Source: a virus
Reading direction: 5' to 3' (one strand)
Virus record (IMG/VR): IMGVR_UViG_3300032073_000166
Location: 1-29,070 of that record
Length of the DNA stretch: 29,070 nucleotides
Shown: positions 5,917-13,743 of the stretch, one piece after another
Layout of the letters: every line of letters begins with the position of its first letter
How positions within the stretch are numbered: the first letter of the stretch is position 1
Notes under the pieces: generated by a model
Databases searched by the model: none
Told to the model about the DNA's origin: nothing
What the model saw: only the letters and a program-made list of their open reading frames with translations
Translations under genes and position numbers: made by a program

Positions 5917-6237
5917 TCAATTAATCCCTAGAAGACATACCGACTTTGTGTTGATTAATGGGATAGCTATAGATAAATTAATCGTCTTGATATCCCTGAT
6001 TTGATTATTTATAAGATTTAAAGCCTCTTGAAACCTTTTTTTTCTTATTATACTTGTTGAAAAGCATAGCCTCTTAAGATAAAGTTTCTTTTTATTTTTT
6101 AAGCGATTATACCTTCGATTCAAACTCTCTCTATTTTCTTTACTTGAAAAAACCCTCTCAAGGTGAATAATGTTTTTATCTGATAGATATTTATTTTTTC
6201 CGATACGCCTTAACCTTTTATACTCTTTATTATCCAT
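5917..6237 (-). CDS. Basic hypothetical protein, 106 aa
   Basis: The best start is the ATG at 6237 (MDNKEYKRLRRIGKNKYLSD), six bases after GGAG; a longer frame would begin inside the promoter region. The protein is strongly basic with helical segments (RRYNRLKNKKKLYLKRL) and a Ser/Ile-rich end (NLSIAIPLINTKSVCLLGIN). No family is recognised. It is the first gene after the promoter at 6266 and is immediately followed by the Rad52-like gene, so it is probably an early nucleic-acid-associated protein. Confidence 0.6.
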   Translation of the reverse strand: MDNKEYKRLRRIGKNKYLSDKNIIHLERVFSSKENRESLNRRYNRLKNKKKLYLKRLCFSTSIIRKKRFQEALNLINNQIRDIKTINLSIAIPLINTKSVCLLGIN

Positions 6238-6265
6238 GTGCAGCTCCTTTTTTTTGTATACCTTT

Positions 6266-6294
6266 ATAATAACAGAATACAAAAAATAAATCAA
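6266..6294 (-). promoter_or_regulatory. Sigma70-like promoter of the repeated phage family
   Basis: Minus strand: TTGATT (6294-6289), 17-base spacer, TATTAT (6271-6266), then AAAGGTATAC, an A-tract and GGAGC. It closely matches the promoters at 2997, 25336 and 26369. It separates the structural/lysis module from the recombination-replication module. Confidence 0.8.
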
Positions 6295-6327
6295 CACTAA
6301 TTAATACCGATTTATAACGTAAAGGAA

Positions 6328-6594
6328 CTAAACCTGATTAATTTCGGATATATTTTTAAGCTCTTTTTTTATACTTTCACTACAAATTTTAATTATTTCT
6401 AATCTGTCAAAGTGACACTTAACAAGTGCATCAACTCTTTTTATTAGATATGCTACTATTGGCCGAACCTCTTCTAGCTGGGTATATGCTTTTTTAAATT
6501 CCTTGTGGGCGCGATCAAATTTTACAGAAGCGCATAAAAACTCGTTTAAAATCGGCATGCACTCTTTAATTAAATTCTCTGTGCTTTGCTCCAT
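6328..6594 (-). CDS. Hypothetical helical protein, 88 aa
   Basis: The product is predicted mainly helical, with ENLIKECMPILNEFLCASVK and KEFKKAYTQLEEVRPIVAYL, and no clear membrane segment. It follows the 113-aa membrane-anchored gene by 12 bases and is the last gene before the promoter at 6266. Family not recognised. Position at the end of the lysis block allows a lysis-accessory role but nothing in the sequence proves it. Confidence 0.5.
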   Translation of the reverse strand: MEQSTENLIKECMPILNEFLCASVKFDRAHKEFKKAYTQLEEVRPIVAYLIKRVDALVKCHFDRLEIIKICSESIKKELKNISEINQV

Positions 6595-6606
6595 TTTTTT
6601 ATACGA

Positions 6607-6948
6607 TTAAATATTTTTAGTCATGGTCTGTATATATACTTCTAACTTTGACATGCTCTCGGTCAACCTCTCATGACGCTCCTCTTGTTTTTCGTCCATA
6701 GAGGCAAGTTTAGAGTGAATAGCCTCTAGTTTTATATCTAGAATCCTTTCTGGCACAAGTTCTTTTTTTAACTTATCAATTTCTTTATTAACTTGACTTT
6801 TTGAGTATGTATATAGTTCTATAAATTCCTTTGACGCGAAAAATTTATGCCTATAAAATAAACCTAGCAAACTACCTGATAGGATAAAAAACAATATGAT
6901 CAGGGTCCCGCCTTTTGAATCTATAAAAAATGCAAGTGAATCTATCAT
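6607..6948 (-). CDS. Membrane-anchored coiled-coil protein, possible lysis accessory
   Basis: The N-terminus has one transmembrane helix (about residues 14-32: GTLIILFFILSGSLLGLFY), followed by a basic stop-transfer HKF and a long charged coiled coil (about 45-110: VNKEIDKLKKELVPER, then ERHERLTESMSKLEVY). This single-helix plus coiled-coil layout resembles DUF2730/Mu Gp25-like proteins and some holin or spanin components near endolysins. It overlaps the 136-aa gene by four bases. Assigned as a candidate holin-type or lysis accessory protein from topology and position only. Confidence 0.5.
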   Translation of the reverse strand: MIDSLAFFIDSKGGTLIILFFILSGSLLGLFYRHKFFASKEFIELYTYSKSQVNKEIDKLKKELVPERILDIKLEAIHSKLASMDEKQEERHERLTESMSKLEVYIQTMTKNI

Positions 6949-7355
6949 AATTTTATATTGTAACCTAATTTAATTTTTTTGGATTTTTTGTCAAAATGTG
7001 TAGAGATATTCCCGATATTAACAGCTATTTTGTTGTCATTAATAGAAAAATCTATTTCTCTATTTTTATTTTTCATTTTATTAATTTGAGCCACAATAGC
7101 CACATTATCTGCCTTCGCCCCATTTATCATTTTAATAACTTTTTTTTCTAGCTTTTTCTTGTAAATTTTGAGCCAAAAGTCATCCCTTTTATTTTTAGAT
7201 CTCCTAACAAGCCTTTCTAGTTCCTTAATCGCATAATTATATATTACTTCCGCTGTCTTTTTTGCTATATATTGCCGATATGGCCAGATTATAGGCACAA
7301 TAACCCGTTTTATGAAATTGAATATGTTGTTTAATAAATTTCTAATTATAAGCAT
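6945..7355 (-). CDS. Membrane-associated basic protein next to endolysin
   Basis: The 136-aa product has an N-terminal hydrophobic and basic stretch (LLNNIFNFIKRVIVPIIWPY, residues 7-26) that looks like an amphipathic or membrane-inserting helix, then Lys-rich helices (KKKLEKKVIKM) and a beta-rich tail (FSINDNKIAVNIGNISTHF). Its ATG follows GGGAGG by 7 bases and overlaps the M15 peptidase gene by 10. Family not recognised; holin or pore-forming function is possible from context but unproven. Confidence 0.45.
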   Translation of the reverse strand: MLIIRNLLNNIFNFIKRVIVPIIWPYRQYIAKKTAEVIYNYAIKELERLVRRSKNKRDDFWLKIYKKKLEKKVIKMINGAKADNVAIVAQINKMKNKNREIDFSINDNKIAVNIGNISTHFDKKSKKIKLGYNIKL

Positions 7356-7801
7356 GTGAATGCCTCCCTTTTTTTATTTTTAAGTTTAGGTGGGTCAAAA
7401 AAAACAATGTTTTCTGTGCCTGTGTATAATCCATCAACGTGAAGCCATCCGACATCTCGTTCAATCCGTGTAATATATTTAAATTTCGCGCTATTTTTTA
7501 ATATATAATTCCTTGCCTCTTCGGCCGTTACGTCTTCAAAGACACAATCAATCGCCTCTCCGAATGAATGGGCACTTAGCGGCGAGTATATATTTATCGC
7601 ATTTTTATCCCGATACCCTGAATAGCTTCTGCGACCACCGAAGGCCCAGTCATTAATTACTGTTTTCCCAAAAACTACTCTTAATTCTTGCGCGGTTTCT
7701 ATCATCCCTTTTCGAATAAATCGACATGAATTTTCTTTGTAATTTTTATAAATATGTTCTGGTATAAATTCTTGTAAAATAAAGTTTTTTGATATTTTCA
7801 T
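7346..7801 (-). CDS. M15-family peptidase, probable endolysin
   Basis: With the ATG at 7801 the product is 151 aa. It has the M15 (D-Ala-D-Ala carboxypeptidase-like) zinc motif SAHSFGEAID, giving His78 and Asp85, and a second ligand WLHVDG with His121; a YS/SP lead-in (GYRDKNAINIYSP) precedes it. Such phage enzymes cut peptidoglycan cross-bridges at lysis, and some act from the tail. It has no signal peptide, so export would need a holin. Start choice: ATG at 7801 overlaps the upstream stop as ATGA, whereas a longer frame to 7828 also exists without a convincing ribosome site. Two membrane-associated small genes follow. Confidence 0.8.
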   Translation of the reverse strand: MKISKNFILQEFIPEHIYKNYKENSCRFIRKGMIETAQELRVVFGKTVINDWAFGGRRSYSGYRDKNAINIYSPLSAHSFGEAIDCVFEDVTAEEARNYILKNSAKFKYITRIERDVGWLHVDGLYTGTENIVFFDPPKLKNKKREAFTCL

Positions 7802-8286
7802 GGTCTTGGTGGTAATATTTCCGGCCATAAATTAAAAAGCTCTTCCGGTGTCGTTGCACCACTAAGGTCAAACGTTTGGGGGATATCCCTTAAAACCTGT
7901 CTTTCTGCTCTGAGGCTGTCTATATGATCTTGGTCTCCTGTATCTTCGGCTATGTAGATTTCTCTGTCTTTTTTGTTTAGCTCTTGATTTCTAATTATTC
8001 TAATATCGTCCATATGTATATCTCTCGCTACTGGCATGTAGACTACAACTTTATCATCATCTTTTACCCAAGCCCCCCTAAATAGCGTGGGTAATTCTGA
8101 CGTGTCTATTTCGCAATAGTCTGTAATATATGGGTAGTCCTTTGTCATTAATTCCTCTGTCGTGAGTGGCGGTATAATGATATCGTCGCCGCCCTCTTCT
8201 GGTGATGGCTCTCTATGTTCTTTAGTTGTATTTGTAACTCTTTTTAATAAATTATCATTACCCATAAAAATGATGATAGTTGACAT
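7798..8286 (-). CDS. Probable tail-fibre assembly protein
   Basis: The ATG at 8286 (MSTIIIFMGNDN) is preceded by GGGAGGCGGTATA, favouring it over a longer frame. The 162-aa protein has an acidic, Pro-rich middle (PSPEEGGDDIIIPPLTTEEL) and a helical C-terminus with IRNQELNKKDREIYIAEDTG and a LRAERQVLRDIPQTFDLS segment. The 'R-x-x-L-R-D-I-P' type ending is what I know from small tail-fibre assembly chaperones encoded straight after fibre genes. Its start overlaps the fibre-like gene stop (TAATG), giving translational coupling with its likely client. Confidence 0.55.
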   Translation of the reverse strand: MSTIIIFMGNDNLLKRVTNTTKEHREPSPEEGGDDIIIPPLTTEELMTKDYPYITDYCEIDTSELPTLFRGAWVKDDDKVVVYMPVARDIHMDDIRIIRNQELNKKDREIYIAEDTGDQDHIDSLRAERQVLRDIPQTFDLSGATTPEELFNLWPEILPPRP

Positions 8287-9101
8287 TATACCGCCTCCCA
8301 ATATATCGCTATTGATGTAAATTCAGCTGAGTAAGCTACATTCCCGCTGTTGGTGTTGGAACTTACCTGTATTATGCAATCAGTAGCATTTTTTTCAAAA
8401 ATTCTAGCAGCATGATCATACGAGTTAGAGGAATCTAGAATTCTATCTGAACCTAATAAAATTAAATATTCTGCGGCATTTGGTGGGGTGGCGTTTGTAT
8501 CAAAGGTCAGCGTCGCATAGTTTCTTTGTCCTTGACCTTGCTGAGTCCCAAAACTAATAGATGAGAAACCGTAAGATACTTGTACTGTATCTTGTCTGCC
8601 ATCAAATGCGGCGTAGGCTTTAGGGGCGTTATATGCTCTTAGCCTGCCATTTAGATTATAGCCCTCAATAAATTGGGGGGCCGCATTATTTATACCATGA
8701 GATATGCGGCCGCTTGTGTCTATTCCAACCCCCGCAAAATTCGGAGATGCCGTTGTTGTTCCATTTCGTGACATATACCCTATATTTGAATCTCTAAAAA
8801 CTCTATGACTTGACCCCGTGCCATCCGACATGCCAATGCCATCTGTAGGTCCATCTGTCCCTAATAAAACGCCCCCGATTCCAGGTTGTGGGTTATTCCC
8901 TAAATTGACCCTATCGCTGAAATTCCCTTCTCGCCATCGGTTAGTTTGATTACCTATATCTTGTTGTGCATCTGTATTTACGTGAGGCTCTGATAAATCG
9001 TTTGGTAAAAAATCCCCAAACAGTTGCTCGTTAATCGTTTGAAGTTTCACATCGTCCAAAATTTGACCGTTACTATATTCGCCTTGATTTAAAACTGTCA
9101 T
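8286..9101 (-). CDS. Tail fibre/receptor-binding-like protein
   Basis: The 271-aa product begins MTVLNQGEYSNGQILDDVKL and has DIGNQTNRWREGNFSDRVNL at about 48-67, a DIGs-x-x-NRW-type motif common in phage fibre repeats. It then has a Gly/Ser/Thr-rich beta region and a C-terminal beta domain (about 165-271: SSISFGTQQGQGQ, VAYSAEFTSIAIYWEAV). Composition and position downstream of the hub genes suggest a tail tip fibre or spike that contacts the host. Start supported by AAAGGAGAAAAAAA. It could also be a baseplate-decoration protein. Confidence 0.55.
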   Translation of the reverse strand: MTVLNQGEYSNGQILDDVKLQTINEQLFGDFLPNDLSEPHVNTDAQQDIGNQTNRWREGNFSDRVNLGNNPQPGIGGVLLGTDGPTDGIGMSDGTGSSHRVFRDSNIGYMSRNGTTTASPNFAGVGIDTSGRISHGINNAAPQFIEGYNLNGRLRAYNAPKAYAAFDGRQDTVQVSYGFSSISFGTQQGQGQRNYATLTFDTNATPPNAAEYLILLGSDRILDSSNSYDHAARIFEKNATDCIIQVSSNTNSGNVAYSAEFTSIAIYWEAV

Positions 9102-9114
9102 TTTTTTTCTCCTT

Positions 9115-10383
9115 TTAAAATTCCCTTAAAACAAATTGACTTGTCAGATTATCTAAATTAAGCGTTATAGATATTATTTTCGCGTCTTTGTCCCTAATAT
9201 TAATACTACCTTGAGAGCCTCCAATAGGGATGCTTGTGTCGCCTATAACAAAATCACCTATAATAATCTTCTCACCTGCTGTAGGTTCTCCTAGATAATT
9301 AATTTTTACCCAATCATTTAACTCTAAATGCGGAATAAACGTAGTTTTAATAGTGTATTCTCGCTTCGGATTTTGGTATATCTGCCTTATCTTCAAAGCC
9401 ATGGCGCTTGCCTCGCTTACAGACAATTCTTTAAGCGTATAATTAAATGTCCTTTCCCCATACAAGTCTTGGGGGCTCCCATCGTTTGGTGTCCAAGCGG
9501 CCGCGCTTACGGCCGTCCCATTACTATATTCGATTGCAGCCCTTCCCCACGTATTGTTTAAACCTTGTATAAGCTTTGGCAGTGTAACAATATTTACTCC
9601 AAAGTCATTATCAGTGATGCCAGGACCGTTAAAATACCAGCTTATAACATTCTTCTCTAATTTTTCATCCCACACAAACGCCCCCAGATTATCTACCCCG
9701 AAATAAAAATCATCAATTAAAGAATAGTCTTTTAATTTATCAAATACGCTTGCATCATCATCTATTTCGGGGTTATTGATATTAAGTAAACCTGTTATAC
9801 CTCTAGGGTTAATTTTGTACTTGTCGGCATCTGTCGCCCCTTCAAAAAAATTATCAAATATTCTTACACCACCCTGTGTTTTTTTTACTAATCTATCTAT
9901 GAGATCCTCTGTTGTTCCTGCGCCTGTAGCTATCCCCTCGGCTGCGTAATTAGAAAAAACTTTAAGTAAGCTGCTTAATTTAATGTTAATTGTTCCGTTG
10001 TCGTTTGTCGTTGGGTCTCCGTAAAGTATCCCATAAAAAACAAGCCCTTCTACTTCGTTCTGCTCGTCATCAAGGTAACCCACCTCAATTTTGAATTTTG
10101 TACGGTATCTTGTCTTGAACCCATTAAATAAACTTGTAATTGTGTTTTCGTCATTAAATTGTCCCCTCGAATTATCAAGCTTCAAAGTGGCCCCGGTTAC
10201 GTTTGTATTTCCTAAAAAAGTTATATCATTGTAAGAACTTCTGATAGTTCCGAATTTAATAACATAACTTGTTATATCACCCCAATCAGGCTCATATTGA
10301 TTATTGATTTGAAGGCGTTTGATTGATACACGCCTAAATATTGAATTAGAACCCCTTGTAACCAATTCTTTTATAGTACTCAT
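9115..10383 (-). CDS. Tail hub / distal tail structural protein
   Basis: The 422-aa product has N-terminal beta-rich signatures of hub-like tail proteins (VSIKRLQINNQYEPDWGDIT, GATLKLDNSRGQFND, FYGILYGDPTT) and a C-terminal piece with LELNDWVKINYLGE and IISITLNLDNLTSQFVL. The N-terminal 'strand-loop-strand' pattern with deviation from a rotated coordinate system (domain I of gp27-like hubs) is typical; this is by architecture, not a firm family assignment. It overlaps the preceding 308-aa gene by one base (TAATG). It probably forms the tip of the tail below the tape measure. Confidence 0.5.
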   Translation of the reverse strand: MSTIKELVTRGSNSIFRRVSIKRLQINNQYEPDWGDITSYVIKFGTIRSSYNDITFLGNTNVTGATLKLDNSRGQFNDENTITSLFNGFKTRYRTKFKIEVGYLDDEQNEVEGLVFYGILYGDPTTNDNGTINIKLSSLLKVFSNYAAEGIATGAGTTEDLIDRLVKKTQGGVRIFDNFFEGATDADKYKINPRGITGLLNINNPEIDDDASVFDKLKDYSLIDDFYFGVDNLGAFVWDEKLEKNVISWYFNGPGITDNDFGVNIVTLPKLIQGLNNTWGRAAIEYSNGTAVSAAAWTPNDGSPQDLYGERTFNYTLKELSVSEASAMALKIRQIYQNPKREYTIKTTFIPHLELNDWVKINYLGEPTAGEKIIIGDFVIGDTSIPIGGSQGSINIRDKDAKIISITLNLDNLTSQFVLREF

Positions 10384-11309
10384 TACCTGACGCCTGCTGC
10401 TTGTTCTATATCAAGCCTGCCTGATTTCCCATTAAATCTATAGTCCGCTGTAAACGCTTCAAGTTCAAATCGTTTAAAATTATAATGACCGCCTCGACCG
10501 TCCCAGAACTCATTAAGGCTTGTTATTATTGTTGAAACTGCAGGTTGATACGGGTTTCTTATAAATTCTATTCCGTTAGGTATAAATATAAAACTATCAG
10601 TTCTGTTGATACGCTCGACTTCGTTTATATTGTCCAGGTCTTCCCCTTTAACGTTAACTACTCGCATGTTGTAGTTATATATTTTTCTAATAAAGGTTTT
10701 ACTAGTTGACCCATCACTTAATTTTAATAATCTTTGTATTAATCTGGGCCTGTCTTTAATGACATGCCCCATGTTGCTTGAAAACTCCATGATCTCGTTA
10801 GTTGCTATAAACTGACCTAATTGATAAGGCGCCCCAATGGGGTTATATGTAGGGTCGAAAGGCTGATATAACCTTAATTCTGATATTTCTATTTCTGGAA
10901 ACTCAAAATAATAGCTTCTAAATGGCTGTACCCCTGTGCTTACTGTGTCTAAGGCTATATCAATAAAAAAAGTTTCAACACCTGAAGTATCTCTATAGCT
11001 AAATGTTATTCTTTCAGCTCCAAGACCAACCCCTGTCTTTTGGTCTTTGTTTTGTAAAATAATTCTACTAATTTTTTGTGGGGTAGCTGGTATCCAGTTT
11101 ACCTCTGCTCCCTGTTTTTGAGTATATCTCGCGTATACGTCTGGATTTCTATCAACAAGTTTATTAGCTTCAACAGAATTCATTGGAATGTTTATGCCTG
11201 CGGGGTCGTTTGGGTCTGTGGCTGAACTAGAATATAATTCTGTTGCCTTAATTTTATTTTTATATAAAAACTTAGGTCTAAATATGTTGTCGCCTGGGCT
11301 ATTTGGCAT
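10383..11309 (-). CDS. Distal tail protein-like, 308 aa
   Basis: The product follows the tape measure directly (TAG then ATG) and precedes the hub gene, the place where distal-tail (Dit-like) or minor tail proteins are encoded. It is rich in beta-type segments (RIILQNKDQ, ITFSYRDTSG, YFEFPEIEISELRLY) and contains a jellyroll-like IRKIYNYNMRVVNVKGEDLD stretch near 205-225. The family is not recognised by motif. Ribosome site AGGGGAT. Role inferred from order and composition. Confidence 0.5.
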   Translation of the reverse strand: MPNSPGDNIFRPKFLYKNKIKATELYSSSATDPNDPAGINIPMNSVEANKLVDRNPDVYARYTQKQGAEVNWIPATPQKISRIILQNKDQKTGVGLGAERITFSYRDTSGVETFFIDIALDTVSTGVQPFRSYYFEFPEIEISELRLYQPFDPTYNPIGAPYQLGQFIATNEIMEFSSNMGHVIKDRPRLIQRLLKLSDGSTSKTFIRKIYNYNMRVVNVKGEDLDNINEVERINRTDSFIFIPNGIEFIRNPYQPAVSTIITSLNEFWDGRGGHYNFKRFELEAFTADYRFNGKSGRLDIEQAAGVR

Positions 11310-13454
11310 CTAAACTATCCCCTTTTTTACTTGGTCCTGTATGTCTATAATCTTTTCCCCCAAAACATCCCCATCTAGTTCAATCATAACGTTAATCATG
11401 GGTAGATTCCCCCCCCCGAATCCACCTTCTTTGATATCGCGCATCAATTCTATTAATTCTGAACGCTCGGCCCTGCTCAATACCTCTTCCCCGGTTTGAA
11501 GCTTAGCTACAACCTCATCTGCTTTTACACCCCCCATGCTTGCGCTAGAACCTGTGGCCGTCCCGTTATCCTGACCAACTACGCCTCCTTGGTGGAATAT
11601 GGCGTTCACAGCTGCTTTAGCTGCTGCGCCTGCTGCTATTATAGGAGCAATGGCTGCAAGTGTAGCGCCAAAGCTCATTGGTCCAGCTGCTGTTGCCACC
11701 CCTACCTGCTCTATCACTTTTGCCTCTATCACCCTATTCGCTGACCTTTTAACAAAGTCTAGGGTCGCTTTCGCTATTTCGCCTTGATTGCCTGCTAGAA
11801 TGTCCGTCATTCCAGCACTATTTTTTAATATCTCGTTCGTTATTAATCTGTCAATGCTTAAATCTTTATCTCTATCCTTAGCTTTCTTTTTATAAAAGTC
11901 TTTAATTTTTTTTAGTCTTTCATCTAATGAAATGCTTTCGTTTTGAGCAAGTATTATAAGCCGTTCGGCTTCTTGCTCGTCATCTTCCATTTTGAGTTCG
12001 TCCATGAACTCTTTAAGTTCTAACGCCTGTTCTTTTTTTCGTTCAAGCTCTTCGGCTTCGGCTTCTGCCTTAGATGCTCTTGCTTCTTCTTCTTTCTCTT
12101 TTTCTTTTTCTAATAACTCTTTTTTTTGTGCTGACTCGTCATCTAATATTTTAGACTTTTTCTCTGCAACTTCTTCTAGCAATGCTATTTCTTGTTCAGA
12201 AACTTCTTTCCTACGCGCAATTTCTAGCGAAAGGCTTTCAAGGGTACTAGTTATATGTTTTTTTTGAGTGATACTTGAGTTTTCTAGTAGTTCTTCTTGT
12301 CTCTTAATTTCTCTGTTTAATTCCTCTATAGGCTTTGAGCTTAAACTATTAAAGCTATTCGCCCAGTCTTTTACATTTCCAACGGCGCCAAAAAGAGTAT
12401 TTGATACTTTTAAAAGCGGTTTTAAAATTGACCCGATAGCCTCCCCCGCAAATTTTGAGCCGGACATTATATTATTGATAAAAATAGCCCATTGACCGCT
12501 CAGGGTGTCGATTTGTTCTGCATTGGCTTTAGCGGCTGCCCCTGTTGAGTCCGCTACCTCGTCTATACTTTCTCTAAGCTTTTTAAAATCGTTTTTAGCT
12601 AGAGCAATGACGGCGTTTACTGCTTCCTGAGATCCTAAAAGCTTTTTAAGGGCTCCTACGTCTCCATTTGTAGCTTCTGTGACATCTTTCAATACGCCCT
12701 CTAACCCATTTGCTTCAATAGCAGTCTGATTCAACTCTATCCCATAGGCTTTAGCTGATTTTATAGCCTCCGCCGATGGAGCCGTAATAGCTGAAATCGC
12801 TGCTTTTAAACCTGTAACGGCCTCATTGGTATTAATTCCCTGTGCTGTTAAACTAGAAATACTTGATAATAATTCATCTAATGATATACCGGCCGCATTA
12901 GCTACCGGCGCGATCCTACCAATAGCGGTTGACAATTCCCCAACCGTAGTCTTTCCCTGCACCTGAGCAGTAAAAAGCTTATCGGCTATTGTTGTAGCGT
13001 CTGCCGAACTCAACGAATAAGCGTTCATTACAGACGTCAAGCCGTCTACGGCTGTCTTTACATCGGTTACGCCACCTACGGCAAGTTCGGAGGCCACCTT
13101 TAAAAATTTTATACTTTCCCCAGCATCCACGCCAGCGGACTGCACATCAAATAAGGCTGTGGCTAAATCATTTGCCGCTACAGGTGTCGTTTTAGAAAGA
13201 GCTATAACCTCTTTTGACATGCGCTCGACCTCTTCGCGACTTGCATTTGTAAGGTTGCCCACGTTAACCATTGATTTCTCAAATTCTGCAAAATCTTTTA
13301 CCGCGAATAGTGCTGCGGCTCCTAGTGCGGCTATTGAAAGCTTGCTATTTAAAACGGTTTTTGAAAAACTCTTTAAACTAGAGCCCGCGTTTTTAGATGC
13401 CCTCGATACGGTTTCTTTACCTTGAATTAGTACTTTTGTTATTTTTGTGGCCAT
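11310..13454 (-). CDS. Tail tape measure protein, TP901-type
   Basis: Starting at the ATG at 13454 (MATKITKVLIQGK) the protein is 714 aa; a longer TTG frame lacks a ribosome site. The TP901 core is clear: AVKDFAEFEKSMVNVGNLTN, SKEVIALSKTTPVAANDLAT, then FLKVASELAVGGVTDVKTAV and ISLDELLSSISSLTAQGINT. A long coiled coil rich in Glu/Lys/Arg (about 370-520) and Ala-rich hydrophobic helices (about 560-620) follow. It sets tail length; at about 0.15 nm per residue a tail near 100 nm is expected (estimate). A nine-G run encodes a GGG at about residue 690. Its start overlaps the 93-aa membrane gene in the -1 frame at an A7 tract. Confidence 0.85.
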   Translation of the reverse strand: MATKITKVLIQGKETVSRASKNAGSSLKSFSKTVLNSKLSIAALGAAALFAVKDFAEFEKSMVNVGNLTNASREEVERMSKEVIALSKTTPVAANDLATALFDVQSAGVDAGESIKFLKVASELAVGGVTDVKTAVDGLTSVMNAYSLSSADATTIADKLFTAQVQGKTTVGELSTAIGRIAPVANAAGISLDELLSSISSLTAQGINTNEAVTGLKAAISAITAPSAEAIKSAKAYGIELNQTAIEANGLEGVLKDVTEATNGDVGALKKLLGSQEAVNAVIALAKNDFKKLRESIDEVADSTGAAAKANAEQIDTLSGQWAIFINNIMSGSKFAGEAIGSILKPLLKVSNTLFGAVGNVKDWANSFNSLSSKPIEELNREIKRQEELLENSSITQKKHITSTLESLSLEIARRKEVSEQEIALLEEVAEKKSKILDDESAQKKELLEKEKEKEEEARASKAEAEAEELERKKEQALELKEFMDELKMEDDEQEAERLIILAQNESISLDERLKKIKDFYKKKAKDRDKDLSIDRLITNEILKNSAGMTDILAGNQGEIAKATLDFVKRSANRVIEAKVIEQVGVATAAGPMSFGATLAAIAPIIAAGAAAKAAVNAIFHQGGVVGQDNGTATGSSASMGGVKADEVVAKLQTGEEVLSRAERSELIELMRDIKEGGFGGGNLPMINVMIELDGDVLGEKIIDIQDQVKKGIV

Positions 13455-13720
13455 TTTTTTCTTTTTTTCTTTAAAAACGTTTGATGCAATTTCACATTTT
13501 GTAAAATGGGTTTTTTCGCTTTGTTGTATTCCCAAAATAGATTAATACTCGTACTTGATAACCTCCATAAGAAATAAAGAAACCGAAAAATAAAAATGCT
13601 TAAGAAGAAAAAAAGGTTAACGTATAAAGACTGTTTTGGGTCTTGCATTATAAAATTTAATCCGTATACGGAAACCCAAAATACTGCACTTATAACCGTT
13701 AACCTAAATAAAAAATTCAT
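13439..13720 (-). CDS. Small membrane protein before tape measure
   Basis: The 93-aa product has two hydrophobic segments, about residues 5-25 (FRLTVISAVFWVSVYGLNFI) and 33-52 (YVNLFFFLSIFIFRFLYFLW), then a basic tail ending KKKRKKWPQK. This predicts an inner-membrane hairpin. It occupies the slot where tailed phages usually encode the tail assembly chaperones, but it does not look like one. Its last 16 bases overlap the tape measure gene in the -1 frame at an in-phase A_AAA_AAA heptamer. A role in entry (channel), exclusion or lysis timing is possible; none is shown. Confidence 0.55.
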   Translation of the reverse strand: MNFLFRLTVISAVFWVSVYGLNFIMQDPKQSLYVNLFFFLSIFIFRFLYFLWRLSSTSINLFWEYNKAKKPILQNVKLHQTFLKKKRKKWPQK

Positions 13721-13743
13721 TCTTTGCCTATTTTTTTTTACCT

